In this document: positions 8,848 through 17,316 of the stretch, piece after piece
How the letters are laid out: every line of letters begins with the position of its first letter
Position numbering within the stretch: the first letter of the stretch is position 1
Origin: Vicinamibacterales bacterium
GTDB taxonomy: Bacteria; Acidobacteriota; Vicinamibacteria; Vicinamibacterales; SCN-69-37
Assembly (NCBI GenBank): GCA_030827135.1
Contig: JAURFE010000001.1
Coordinates: 152,569 to 216,568 of the forward strand
Length of the DNA stretch: 64,000 bases
Direction of reading: 5' to 3'
Notes under the pieces: generated by a model
What the model was told of the DNA's origin: nothing
Database searches by the model: none
What the model saw: only the letters and a program-made list of their open reading frames with translations
Program-made: the position numbers and the translations under genes

Positions 8848-9177
8848 TCAGAGGTGGCTGTCGAGTTTGGCCTTGAACTCGTTCTTGTCGGCCAGGCCCA
8901 CAATCGTCTCGACGACCTGCCCGCCCTTGAAGACCATCACGGTCGGGATGCCCCGCACCATGTACTGCATCGTGATCTGCGGATTCTCGTCGACGTTGAG
9001 TTTGCCAATCGAGACCCGGCCGGCATATTCCGCGGCCAACGCGTCAATGGTTGGCCCCAACGCGCGGCACGGACCGCACCACTCCGCCCAGAAATCCACC
9101 AGCACCGGCGTGCTCGACTTCAACACGCTCGCATCAAAATTGCTGTCCGTAAACGTCGCGACCTTCTCCGAAGCCAT
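8848..9177 (-). CDS. trxA: Thioredoxin
   Basis: Small cytosolic disulfide reductase of 109 residues with the active site WCGPC at Cys34/Cys37 and the cis-Pro motif GIPT near residue 74. The start at 9177 is chosen over an upstream GTG-type extension because it gives the normal length and has a purine-rich GAGAGGA about 8 nt ahead; the extension would translate an intergenic word array. It lies 8 bp ahead of trxB in the same transcript and 72 bp after glgA. Confidence 0.95.
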   Translation of the reverse strand: MASEKVATFTDSNFDASVLKSSTPVLVDFWAEWCGPCRALGPTIDALAAEYAGRVSIGKLNVDENPQITMQYMVRGIPTVMVFKGGQVVETIVGLADKNEFKAKLDSHL

Positions 9178-9196
9178 ACCGTCACTGTCCTCTCTT

Positions 9197-9241
9197 CCAA
9201 CCGCCCAACAACCCGACCCAACTGCCCATCCGCCCATCCAC
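9197..9241. repeat. Short word array between glgA and trxA
   Basis: Imperfect repeats of an 8-10 base word (ACCGCCCA, ACTGCCCATCC, GCCCATCC) fill the gap. The GCCCATCC word is the same one that forms a six-copy array at 31392. Confidence 0.7.
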
Positions 9242-9249
9242 CGAGCGAA

Positions 9250-10773
9250 TCAGCCCTCACCCCACCGCTGCGCGGCCTGATGACGAGCCCGTCGATACAC
9301 TTTGACATACTCCCGGGCCGACGTGTCCCACGAGTGATCCTGTCCCAGGCCCTGCCGCATCAACCGCGTCCAGACCTCACGCTGGCGATAGACCCGCAAC
9401 GCCTGGCGCAGGGTCTGCACCAGGGCCTCGGGCGACGCCTCCCGAAACTTGAACCCGTTGGCCTTCTTCGCCCGCACCGAAAACGCCTGCACCGTGTCTT
9501 CAAGTCCCCCCACAGCCCGCACCACCGGTACCGTGCCGTAGCGCAGGCTGTACATCTGATTCAACCCGCACGGCTCAAACCGCGAGGGCATCAGGAACAG
9601 ATCGGCGCCAGCTTCCACCAGATGCGCCAAGCCCTCATCAAACCCGATGTGAACCGCGACCCGCGACGGATACGCCTCCGCCAGCGCCCGCAATTGCGCC
9701 TCATACCGCGCGTCGCCGCTGCCCACAAATACCCAGGTCGCGTCCAGGTCCAGCCAGCGCGGGGCCGCCGCCAGCACCAGATCAATGCCCTTCTGATCCA
9801 CCAACCGGGAGACCAGCCCGACCGCCGGACGGTCCAGCGCATCATCGCCGATGGGCAGTCCGCACCGGGCCAGTAATGCCCGCTTGCACGCACGCTTCCC
9901 GGACAGGTCATCCGCCGTGAAGTGCGCCGGCAGATAGGGGTCAGATGCCGGGTCCCACACCGAGGTGTCAATCCCGTTCAGGATGCCGAGATAGCGATCG
10001 CCCAACGCGCGCAAGACGCCGTCGAAGCCTGCGCCGTGTTCGGGCTGCACGGTCTCCAGGGCGTATTGGGGACTGACGGTGGTAATGACATCACTGAACG
10101 CGAGGCCACACTTGAGAAAACTCAGTTGCCCCCAGAATTCGCCGGTTTCCATCGTGAAGGCCTGCCACTCGAGGCCGACCTGCGGTACCACCTCTCTGGG
10201 AAACGTGCCCTGATACGCCAGATTGTGGACGGTGGCGACCAGTCCGGCCCGCGCGACACGGGGCCAGCGCTCGGGCTGCGTCCGCAGGAGCGCCGGGACC
10301 AGTCCGGCCTGCCAGTCGTGGACGTGCACGATGTCGATCCGCCCAGCGTCGGGTGTGTCCTGTGCCCAGGCCAGGGCGGCGTGCGCCAGCCCCGCAAACC
10401 GTGCCGCATTGTCCGGGTGATCCACGGCGCCCACCCCGTAGAGGCCGTCGCGGTCGAACCACTCCGGCACATCGACAAACACCGTGCGCCGCCGGGGGGA
10501 ATGGATGAGTTCGCGCCAGACGCCGTGCCGCTGAATCCCGGCGATGTCGACCACAAAGGGACGGCCGGCTGCGTCACCAACGTCGACCCCGCGATACCGC
10601 GGCGTGACCGTCACCACACGGTGCCCGAGGGCTTCCAGGGCGCGTGGCAGCGCCGCCACGACGTCGGCAAGACCTCCGGTCTTTGACCAGGGCGCGACCT
10701 CGGAGGCGATATGCAGAATGGTCAGCCGCGGTGTGCGGCCAGCGAGCGGCGATCGGGTATGTGGTGCAGGCAC
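9250..10773 (-). CDS. glgA: Glycogen synthase (ADP-glucose type)
   Basis: GT5 glycosyltransferase that extends alpha-1,4-glucan from ADP-glucose. The ADP-glucose-binding KTGGLADV is at residues 31-38, HVHDWQAG lies near residue 150, and the E-x7-E type motif is in PSRFEPCGLNQMYSLRYG near residue 415. The GTG at 10773 gives 507 residues, close to the family norm; the open frame extends further upstream but into the preceding gene. It lies 13 bp after a D-Ala-D-Ala carboxypeptidase gene. No branching enzyme or GlgC is in the window. Confidence 0.92.
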   Translation of the reverse strand: MPAPHTRSPLAGRTPRLTILHIASEVAPWSKTGGLADVVAALPRALEALGHRVVTVTPRYRGVDVGDAAGRPFVVDIAGIQRHGVWRELIHSPRRRTVFVDVPEWFDRDGLYGVGAVDHPDNAARFAGLAHAALAWAQDTPDAGRIDIVHVHDWQAGLVPALLRTQPERWPRVARAGLVATVHNLAYQGTFPREVVPQVGLEWQAFTMETGEFWGQLSFLKCGLAFSDVITTVSPQYALETVQPEHGAGFDGVLRALGDRYLGILNGIDTSVWDPASDPYLPAHFTADDLSGKRACKRALLARCGLPIGDDALDRPAVGLVSRLVDQKGIDLVLAAAPRWLDLDATWVFVGSGDARYEAQLRALAEAYPSRVAVHIGFDEGLAHLVEAGADLFLMPSRFEPCGLNQMYSLRYGTVPVVRAVGGLEDTVQAFSVRAKKANGFKFREASPEALVQTLRQALRVYRQREVWTRLMRQGLGQDHSWDTSAREYVKVYRRARHQAAQRWGEG

Positions 10774-10786
10774 ACGGCCCCGGGCC

Positions 10787-11788
10787 TTACCGGTCGATCG
10801 TCTCGTCACCACCGTCCAGGCCGTTGGTGCGCCCCACGACCCAGTTGAACAGATGACGAACCTCGGCAAAACGCAGCGTGCTGTTGGAGGCGCCCAGCAC
10901 CACGACCGCCACCTGGCTGCCGTGCGGAATCTGCAGCAACGTGGCAAGGCAATAGCCGGCCTTGCTGATGAACCCGGTCTTGCCGCCCACCACGTCGACG
11001 CCCGTACCGAACAACTTGTTGAGGGTGCTGCGCACCGTCACCACGCGCCGGTTGGTTCGGACTTCATGAGAGGACTTGCGCATGATGGGCGCCAGAGTGT
11101 CGTTGGCGCTGGCGTAGGAAATCAGATGCGAGATGTCGTACGCGGACGCGACGTTGTCGGCATGCAGTCCTGAGGGGTCGGTGAAACGGGCACTTGTCAG
11201 GCCCAGTTGGAGCGCCGTCTCGTTCATGCGCCGGATGAACGCGGACGACCCGCCCTCCGATGTGCGCGCCAGCACGCGGGCGGCGGCGTTGTCCGAGGCA
11301 ATTAGCGTCAGATGCAGCACGTCCCGCAGCGTCACCACATCCCCGGTTCGCAGATACGTGACCGAGGCGGCCCGCGTATCCGCGCGCACAACCGTCACCT
11401 TGCGATTCATGTCGGGCTCGTCGGCGATGAACGTCAGCGCGGTCATCAGCTTCGTCAGACTGGCAATGGGGCGACGATCGTGGGAATTGGCCTCCCACAG
11501 GACCTCATTGGTCTGGGGATTAAAGACAATCGCCGCCGCAGCCCGGACGTCAGGCACCAGGTTGCCGAGAATGTCGGTCTTGAACTTCGGGGTTTCGGCC
11601 TCGCGCACCAGACGGGCGGCGGCCGCAGCGCGGGCCTGGGCGGCAGCCCGGGCGCGGGCCGCGGCCGTACGGGTGGTCGTCGTGGGCTTCTTGGCCGCCT
11701 GCGCGGCAGCCACGACGGGCGTGAGCGCAAACACGCCGGCCACGGCCAACGCAAAAACAGTCTTATTCAGTCGGCCGAGTCCGAGCAC
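10787..11788 (-). CDS. D-alanyl-D-alanine carboxypeptidase (S11 family)
   Basis: Low-molecular-weight penicillin-binding protein that trims peptidoglycan stem peptides in the periplasm. The 333 residues comprise a signal peptide (about 1-29), an unusual Ala/Arg/Lys/Thr-rich linker (31-62), and the S11 domain with Ser110-x-x-Lys113 (SLTK), SDN at 165-167 and KTG at 270-272. The usual C-terminal beta domain is short or absent. The GTG start at 11788 has AGAGG about 7 nt upstream. The basic linker could bind the cell wall or nucleic acid; this is inference from composition. Confidence 0.9.
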   Translation of the reverse strand: MLGLGRLNKTVFALAVAGVFALTPVVAAAQAAKKPTTTTRTAAARARAAAQARAAAAARLVREAETPKFKTDILGNLVPDVRAAAAIVFNPQTNEVLWEANSHDRRPIASLTKLMTALTFIADEPDMNRKVTVVRADTRAASVTYLRTGDVVTLRDVLHLTLIASDNAAARVLARTSEGGSSAFIRRMNETALQLGLTSARFTDPSGLHADNVASAYDISHLISYASANDTLAPIMRKSSHEVRTNRRVVTVRSTLNKLFGTGVDVVGGKTGFISKAGYCLATLLQIPHGSQVAVVVLGASNSTLRFAEVRHLFNWVVGRTNGLDGGDETIDR

Positions 11789-11865
11789 GTCTAATACCTC
11801 TGGCGCTGAAAATAATCGTGAAACCTGGCGGATAGTACCACACCGCCGCTTAAACTATCGGACGC

Positions 11866-12438
11866 ATGACCACTCCCCTGCAGTCCCACCCGCACAGAAC
11901 CGAGGAATTCGCGGCCCTCCGGGCCACGATTCGGGAGCGCGGTACTCGCCGGGTGACCCTGGTGGTCCTCGCCATAATCGCCTGGGCGGCCCTCTGCCTG
12001 GCCACCGAAATCTGGATTGCGACGCCGGTCGCCACCCTGGTCCCCCTCCTCGTCCTGGCGGCGGGATTTGAGGCGGCCTTCGCCCTGCACGTGGGTGTTG
12101 AGCGAATCGGCCGGTACCTTCAGGTCGAATACGAGGGCGCCCCGGAGGGCCCCGCCTGGGAACACACCGCCATGCGGTTGGGCACCGCGACCGGCCCGGC
12201 CGCCGGCACAGTCGACCCCCTGTTCTCAAGCCTCTTCATCTTCGCAACCGCCCTGAACATCGTCCCCGCGGTGCTGTCAACCGTCGGCGTGGAGGGTGGC
12301 GCCCTTGAGCTCGGCGTCTTTGGCCTGGCACACGTCGCCCTGATCGTCCGGATCCTCCGCGCCCGATCCTACGCCGCCAGGCAGCGCGCCCTCGACCTCG
12401 CAGCACTCACGTCTCACACCTCCCCCCACACACCCTGA
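11866..12438 (+). CDS. Small integral membrane protein, function unknown
   Basis: 190 residues, not assigned to a family. It has two adjacent hydrophobic segments near 30-50 and 52-72, a charged soluble stretch (80-125), then two more near 125-148 and 152-172, suggesting four membrane passes. The last residues (SHTSPHTP) are low complexity and lead into a C-rich word array. It is divergent from the carboxypeptidase. TAAACT ends 9 nt before the ATG and could be a -10 of a near-leaderless transcript. Confidence 0.6.
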   Translation: MTTPLQSHPHRTEEFAALRATIRERGTRRVTLVVLAIIAWAALCLATEIWIATPVATLVPLLVLAAGFEAAFALHVGVERIGRYLQVEYEGAPEGPAWEHTAMRLGTATGPAAGTVDPLFSSLFIFATALNIVPAVLSTVGVEGGALELGVFGLAHVALIVRILRARSYAARQRALDLAALTSHTSPHTP

Positions 12439-12728
12439 CCCACCCTTACCCAACCGACGCTGGCCGCCTCAAACCCAGGCGACCCTACGTACCCAACCTC
12501 ACCCCACCCTCTCCAACTTTTTGGTGTCAAGAATCCAACATTCGTTGCGAATTCGACACACGTGTGCAACACCATCGCGGCAGTTGTACTGCACGAACCA
12601 CAGAGTTCGGCCGATTACTTCAAAGAGCGCCTCACAAAGCGCGAACTGGGAACTCGGCGGAAGTCGGGTACGTCGTTTGCATCGCAGGGAATTCACGGAA
12701 ACATTTTCCGGAGTTGGAGGTCACGGTC
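12439..12728. other. Non-coding stretch with a C-rich word array
   Basis: The first 80 bases carry ACCCAACC / CCTCACCCC words like those at 53884. The rest (about 12520-12728) is of lower GC and contains an ACACGTGT palindrome near 12559. I see no convincing gene here; it may be the promoter and leader region of the small protein that follows. Confidence 0.5.
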
Positions 12729-12935
12729 ATGAGCCTGGTTCGTTTGTTGGGGTTCACCACGCTGACCTGTGGGTGTGTCACCGGCCGCTACCGCGAAGTA
12801 GGCAGCGAACGGGAAATCACCTACATCGAGGAAAAAGGCACCGTGTGTGCCACCTCGAGTCACGTCAGGAATCAGCCGGTGAGCGCCGATCGAGTCGCAC
12901 ACGGGTTTACTCCGACTGTGGCGGTACGCGCGTAA
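12729..12935 (+). CDS. 68-residue Cys/His-containing small protein
   Basis: No function is known to me. The ATG has GGAGG 8 nt upstream within GGAGTTGGAGG, a strong ribosome site. The protein has TCGC (Cys14, Cys16), GRYREV, a Cys40, His45 and the segment VRNQPV. The spacing Cys-Gly-Cys ... Cys-x4-His could bind a metal, but a half site is also possible. There is no signal peptide or membrane segment. It is one of few translated features in a long gap and precedes the DNA methyltransferase by 55 bp. The strong start site and ordered composition argue that it is real. Confidence 0.6.
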   Translation: MSLVRLLGFTTLTCGCVTGRYREVGSEREITYIEEKGTVCATSSHVRNQPVSADRVAHGFTPTVAVRA

Positions 12936-12990
12936 GAGTTACATCACGGGGTCTGTACTTCCGACCCTGAACGACCGAGAAGCCTGTCAC

Positions 12991-13911
12991 ATGGCTCTCG
13001 CGCTTCGGTCCACTACCCGCCCGGTCGCCCGGCGCTCCGCCCGACCGGCCCTCCGTTCCCTCAATGGTCCCCGCCACCAATTTGTGATTGGCCGGTCGAC
13101 CTTCCGTTTTTATCTTGGCGACTGTGTGCCGGTGATGGGGCGTCTCGCCCCACACAGCATCGACGCCATCGTCACGTCCCCGCCGTACAACCTCGGCATC
13201 AAATACCGCACCTACGAGGACGACATGCCGCGGGCCGAGTACCTGGGGTGGACGGACCAGTGGCTGCGCGCCGCGGCACGCCTGAGCGGCCCTGAGGCGT
13301 CCCTCTTCCTGAACGTCGGCGCCAAGCCGACCGACCCCTGGATTCCCCTCGAAGTGGCCCAGGTGGCCAGACGCTACTACAAACTGCAGAACACGATTCA
13401 CTGGGTCAAGTCGATTGCCATCGACAAGGAGTCCACAAGTGACGCCTCCGGCATCGACCGCGACCTCGCAGTCGGCCACTACAAACCGATCAACAGCGAT
13501 CGGTTCGTGAACGACTGTCACGAGTACATCTTTCATCTGACCCCGGCCGGCACGACCAAACTGGACCGGCGCGCGGTCGGAGTCCCCTATCAGGACAAGT
13601 CGAACGCGGCCCGCTGGGCGACCGGCGGCGACGGCAAACGCTGCCGCGGCAACACCTGGTTTATCCCCTACGAGACCATCCAGAGTCGCGACCGCGACCG
13701 CCCGCATCCGGCGTGTTTCCCGCCAAAGGTGCCCGAGCAGTGCCTGCGCCTCCACGGCGTGGACCGCGTCACGACCGTGCTCGACCCGTTCCTCGGCCTC
13801 GGCAATACCGCGATCGCCGCGGGCCGACTCGGTCTCAATTTTGTGGGGATAGAACTCGATGAGCACTATCTCGAAGAGGCGGTCTCCCGAGTGCGAGAAG
13901 CGCTCGCCTGA
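12991..13911 (+). CDS. Site-specific DNA methyltransferase (TSPPY type), orphan
   Basis: 306-residue amino-methyltransferase of the beta class: the catalytic TSPPYN (62-67) comes first and the SAM-binding motif DPFLGLGNT (265-273) is near the C-terminus. SPPY is the form usual for N4-cytosine enzymes, though some N6-adenine enzymes share it. The middle (about 100-230) is the likely target-recognition region. No restriction endonuclease is adjacent, so it is either a solitary regulatory methylase or a remnant of a system. It is convergent with the large TonB receptor and shares a bidirectional terminator. Confidence 0.85.
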   Translation: MALALRSTTRPVARRSARPALRSLNGPRHQFVIGRSTFRFYLGDCVPVMGRLAPHSIDAIVTSPPYNLGIKYRTYEDDMPRAEYLGWTDQWLRAAARLSGPEASLFLNVGAKPTDPWIPLEVAQVARRYYKLQNTIHWVKSIAIDKESTSDASGIDRDLAVGHYKPINSDRFVNDCHEYIFHLTPAGTTKLDRRAVGVPYQDKSNAARWATGGDGKRCRGNTWFIPYETIQSRDRDRPHPACFPPKVPEQCLRLHGVDRVTTVLDPFLGLGNTAIAAGRLGLNFVGIELDEHYLEEAVSRVREALA

Positions 13912-13936
13912 TTCGAAGTTCCGAAGTCCAAAAGAA

Positions 13937-13970
13937 AACGCCCCGACCAGCTTTCGCTGATCGGGGCGTT
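13937..13970. terminator. Bidirectional intrinsic terminator
   Basis: AACGCCCCGA pairs with TCGGGGCGTT around a short CAGC/GCTG inner stem. It is followed by a T-rich run on the plus strand and preceded by an A-rich run that reads as T-rich on the minus strand. It lies between the convergent methyltransferase and TonB receptor genes. Confidence 0.85.
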
Positions 13971-13985
13971 CGTGTTTTCAGGCCC

Positions 13986-14021
13986 CAGGACTCCTGGACC
14001 CTGGACTTCTGGACTGGACTA
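13986..14021. repeat. CTGGACY word array at the end of the TonB receptor gene
   Basis: CTGGACC/CTGGACTT/CTGGACT repeats run up to position 14021, and the receptor's TAG stop is made from the last word. The same words recur at 25151 and 60722. Confidence 0.8.
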
Positions 14022-17000
14022 GAAGCGCAAGCGCCCACCCAGCTGCATCTGCCACCGCGAGCGGAGATCGTCGCGGTTGTAGCGACGGAAGCTCGAGCCC
14101 GTAAGGAAGCTGATGTTGTACGCCGAGATCTGACCACCCGAGAGGGTCGCCGTCACCGGGGCGATGGAGTTGAACGTCGTGTACTCCTGAATGCCCCAGC
14201 CACTATTCATGAGGTTGAGGATGTTCAGGACGTCCAGCGTGATTTCCGCCTTCACGCGCTGGAACGGCAGGCCCACCTTGAACGCGAAGTCCATCTGGTT
14301 CTGCCACGGCGCGCGGCACACGTTGCGCGGAATGATCTGGCCGACGAAGGCATCCAGACAGCCTTCTTCCTGCATGAAGTTGATCAGGTTCTGGTAGGTC
14401 CCGCCCGTGAACGTCACTTCCGACGCGCTGGCCGGAATGTAGAGGAGGTCGCTTGTGCGGCCGTCGCCGTTGACGTCGTTGAAGAACCGCAGCGTGTACG
14501 GCCGGCCCGACTGGCCGGAGTAGTAGATTGACGCGGTCGCGGTGGCATCACCAAACAGGCCAAACTCCTTCGACGCCGTGAACGACACGCGATGCCCCGG
14601 GTCATACACGGAGGTCGCCAGTTCCGGTTCGTTCGGGTTCGTGCGAATCAGGGTGTTGCCCCAGTTCGACGCCGCCTGGCTCGACGTGCCGTCCATGATC
14701 GACTTGGAGCGGCCGTAGAGGTACGAGCTCGAGAAGAACCAGCCATTGCTGAACGGACGACGCAGTTCGGCGACGCCGCTCCAGCTGTAGCCCTCATCCG
14801 AGTTGGTCAGGAAAATGACGTCGCTGAGCGTCGTCACCTTGCGCGTGTACTTCGGAATGTTGCCGACCGTGTTGGCGTTGCCACCCGTGCAGGCCGCGGT
14901 GCCCGCCGTGCCGCAGGGCACGTAGTTGAGGTTCTGGTACTTGACGTCCTGCAGGTCCTTGGTGAACAACCCTTCCACCGAGCCAACCAGGCCCCACGGC
15001 AGTTCACGCTCGTACGCGAGGTTGCCGCGCAGGAGCGACGGGTACTTGTAGTCGGGGTCGATGAGGTCGATTTCGTTCGTAAACGACGACCCGCTTGCGC
15101 CCGTGACCGTCCTGGGCTGACCCGCCGCGTTGGTCACGTACGGGATGCGGTTGTTGCCGTTATTGGAGGCGCCAATGCGCTGGAACTCGATGCCCGTGTT
15201 GCCGTACTGGTTCGACAGCCACACGTAGGGCGTGCGGCCGGAGAACATGCCGACGCCGCCACGCACCTGCTGCTTGCCATCGCTGTTGATGTCCCAGTTG
15301 AACCCGATGCGCGGCGAGTAGTTCAGACCGCCGGGCGTTTCGTCGGTCGCGAGCCCGAAGTTGGCGACCGAGATCGGGTTGGCGGTCGGCTTGTCAGGGA
15401 ACAGCGGCATGTCCACACGCGCGCCCATCGTCAGGGTCAGGTTCGGACGCACGCGCCACTGGTCCCCGATGTAGAACCCGAGTGAGCGGACGGCAAACGC
15501 GGCGGCCGGCTTGCTCGGATCGACCGGATAGCTGTGGTCGAACTGCTGGGCCAGCCCCTGATCGAAGAAGTCGAGGCTGTTGAAGGTGTAGGTGCCGAAG
15601 TTGTCACGGATGAACAGGTTCCGGAACTTGAACAGTTCGTTGTGCGTGCCAATCGTGATCGTGTGCTTGCCGCGCACCATCGTGAAGTCGTCGTGGATTT
15701 CCACGATGTCCTGGTCGAGTTCGTTGGCGGTCGAGAAGTTCTCACGGCCGACCGTGATCTGCAGACCGCTGGCGATGCGCACGGTTGTGCGCGGGAACGC
15801 CTTCGGCTCGAAGTCCTGCCCGGCGCGACGATCACGGACACGCGTGTAGGACACGCGGAACTCGTTCACGGCATTGCCGAAGGTCGAGTTGAGCTGAACC
15901 ACCGAGCTGTTGGTCTTCGAGCGGATGCGGTAGAAGCCGTCCGGCGTGGTGTAGGACGTCAGACTGGTGCCACCGATGTCATTGAGACCATCAACGTAGT
16001 TGTGACGGACCGTCAGGCGGTGCTGATTGCTCAGGTTGATGTCGACCTTGCCGAGGAACTTGTCGGAGTCGGTCGTGCGGCTGAACCCGTCCCGCGCGTT
16101 TGGGATGGTGTAGCCGTACTTGGTCTCGAGAATGCTGAAGAACCGGTTCACGTCGGCCGGCGCACCCGAGAACGTCTGGCCGCAGCCGGTGATGCAGAAC
16201 CCGGTCGGCGTCGAACGACGACCCCAGTCGGCGCTACCGAAGAAAAACGCCTTGTTCGCGATCAGGCGCCCACCCACGGTGAAGCCCATCTGCTGATCCT
16301 TGAAGTTCGAGACGGCCGTGTTCGTGATGCCCTTGCCGATCCAGTCCTGGTTGCGGCCGAAGTAGAACGCGGTCCCGCTGTACTGGTTCGAGCCGCTCTT
16401 GGTCACGGCGTTGATGCCGCCGCCAGAGAATCCCCCCTGCCGCACGTCATACGGCGACACGACCAGCTGAATCTGCGAGATGGCGTCGAAGCTGATTGGC
16501 TGCGTGTCGGTCTGGCCGCCGGGGGTGCCAGACTCCGCGAGACCGAACAGATCGTTGTTCACGGCACCGTCAATCTGGATGCTGTTGTAGCGGGCGTTCC
16601 GCCCCGCCACCGAGACGGCCGTGACCGTGTTGTTGGTCGTGATCGCGTTGAAGTACGGGTTGATGCGGACGACGTCGATCAGGCTGCGCGAGATCGTCGG
16701 CAGGTTCTCCTTCACTTCCGCCGCAATGTTCGCCGAGGTGCCCGCGCGCATCGTATCGATCGCCGGGGCCGCGCCCGTGACCGTCACCGTCTCGGTCACG
16801 GATTCGAGTTTGAGTGAGAACGCCACGGCACGCTCTTCGCCGAGGTTGACCATGATGCCGGTCTTCTCGTCCTTGCGGAAGCCGGACATGGTAACGGACA
16901 CCGTGTACGGTCCCCCTGCACGCACGTTGAGCAGCTGGAACCGGCCGTCGGCCTGCGTCACGCTCTCATACGTCGTTCCGGTCGGCACGTGTACGGCCAC

Positions 17001-17156
17001 GACCGTTGCGCCGGGCAGCACACCGCCCTGCGGGTCGACTACCGCACCAGAAATCACGCCGGTCGTCACGGTCTGCGCGGCCGCAGGAACCGCAGCGGCC
17101 AGCGCCAGACCCAGCATCAGGCTGAAACACAGCGTTGCCTTGCTCAACAACTTCAT
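14019..17156 (-). CDS. TonB-dependent receptor with carboxypeptidase-regulatory domain (Oar type)
   Basis: Outer-membrane transporter or adhesin of 1045 residues. It has a signal peptide (about 1-28), a carboxypeptidase-regulatory-like beta domain (about 33-110, GAVVDPQGGVLPGATVVAVH), a plug domain (about 115-250) and a C-terminal beta-barrel that ends in aromatic residues (RLRF). Such Oar-like receptors are expanded in Acidobacteriota. The start at 17156 is chosen from GGAG about 8 nt upstream and the normal signal peptide. The substrate is unknown. An extended -10 next to a perfect palindrome lies about 80-130 bp upstream, and the stop lies in a CTGGACT word. Confidence 0.93.
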   Translation of the reverse strand: MKLLSKATLCFSLMLGLALAAAVPAAAQTVTTGVISGAVVDPQGGVLPGATVVAVHVPTGTTYESVTQADGRFQLLNVRAGGPYTVSVTMSGFRKDEKTGIMVNLGEERAVAFSLKLESVTETVTVTGAAPAIDTMRAGTSANIAAEVKENLPTISRSLIDVVRINPYFNAITTNNTVTAVSVAGRNARYNSIQIDGAVNNDLFGLAESGTPGGQTDTQPISFDAISQIQLVVSPYDVRQGGFSGGGINAVTKSGSNQYSGTAFYFGRNQDWIGKGITNTAVSNFKDQQMGFTVGGRLIANKAFFFGSADWGRRSTPTGFCITGCGQTFSGAPADVNRFFSILETKYGYTIPNARDGFSRTTDSDKFLGKVDINLSNQHRLTVRHNYVDGLNDIGGTSLTSYTTPDGFYRIRSKTNSSVVQLNSTFGNAVNEFRVSYTRVRDRRAGQDFEPKAFPRTTVRIASGLQITVGRENFSTANELDQDIVEIHDDFTMVRGKHTITIGTHNELFKFRNLFIRDNFGTYTFNSLDFFDQGLAQQFDHSYPVDPSKPAAAFAVRSLGFYIGDQWRVRPNLTLTMGARVDMPLFPDKPTANPISVANFGLATDETPGGLNYSPRIGFNWDINSDGKQQVRGGVGMFSGRTPYVWLSNQYGNTGIEFQRIGASNNGNNRIPYVTNAAGQPRTVTGASGSSFTNEIDLIDPDYKYPSLLRGNLAYERELPWGLVGSVEGLFTKDLQDVKYQNLNYVPCGTAGTAACTGGNANTVGNIPKYTRKVTTLSDVIFLTNSDEGYSWSGVAELRRPFSNGWFFSSSYLYGRSKSIMDGTSSQAASNWGNTLIRTNPNEPELATSVYDPGHRVSFTASKEFGLFGDATATASIYYSGQSGRPYTLRFFNDVNGDGRTSDLLYIPASASEVTFTGGTYQNLINFMQEEGCLDAFVGQIIPRNVCRAPWQNQMDFAFKVGLPFQRVKAEITLDVLNILNLMNSGWGIQEYTTFNSIAPVTATLSGGQISAYNISFLTGSSFRRYNRDDLRSRWQMQLGGRLRF

Positions 17157-17236
17157 CCTCGTCTCCAATGGTGAAAGTAACGAATCCGGAATTTGCCTGC
17201 CCGCAGGCGCCCTTACTGCCCAGGCAAGCACCCGGC

Positions 17237-17242
17237 ATTATA
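17237..17242 (-). promoter_or_regulatory. Perfect extended -10 (TGGTATAAT) upstream of the TonB receptor
   Basis: On the minus strand TGGTATAATG occupies 17236-17245, about 80 nt before the receptor ATG. A 16-bp palindrome begins only 6 bp upstream of it and covers the expected -35 region, so the promoter may be controlled by a protein or structure there. Confidence 0.6.
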
Positions 17243-17250
17243 CCATTACC

Positions 17251-17286
17251 CCCCGGTAACCCGGGATGGGTCCCGGGTTACCGGGG
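17251..17286. repeat. Perfect 16-bp inverted repeat with 4-base loop
   Basis: Arms 17251-17266 and 17271-17286 (CCCCGGTAACCCGGGA and its complement) flank TGGG. No T-run follows on either strand, so it is not a standard terminator. It lies between the VWFA gene end and the TonB promoter, so it may be an operator or a processing hairpin. Confidence 0.9.
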
Positions 17287-17316
17287 CGGTTAAATCTGTG
17301 CCGGATGCGGGCCCGT

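Noticed and set aside
12521-12970. 149-residue ORF overlapping the small Cys protein
   Set aside because: No ribosome site, irregular composition, and the frame at 12729 has a strong site.
14592-16817. Long plus-strand ORFs opposite the Oar-type TonB receptor
   Set aside because: Arg/Val-rich shadow frames without motifs; the minus-strand gene is certain.
17251-17286. Palindrome as an intrinsic terminator of the VWFA gene
   Set aside because: No T-run follows on either strand, and an extended -10 follows at once; kept as an operator candidate instead.
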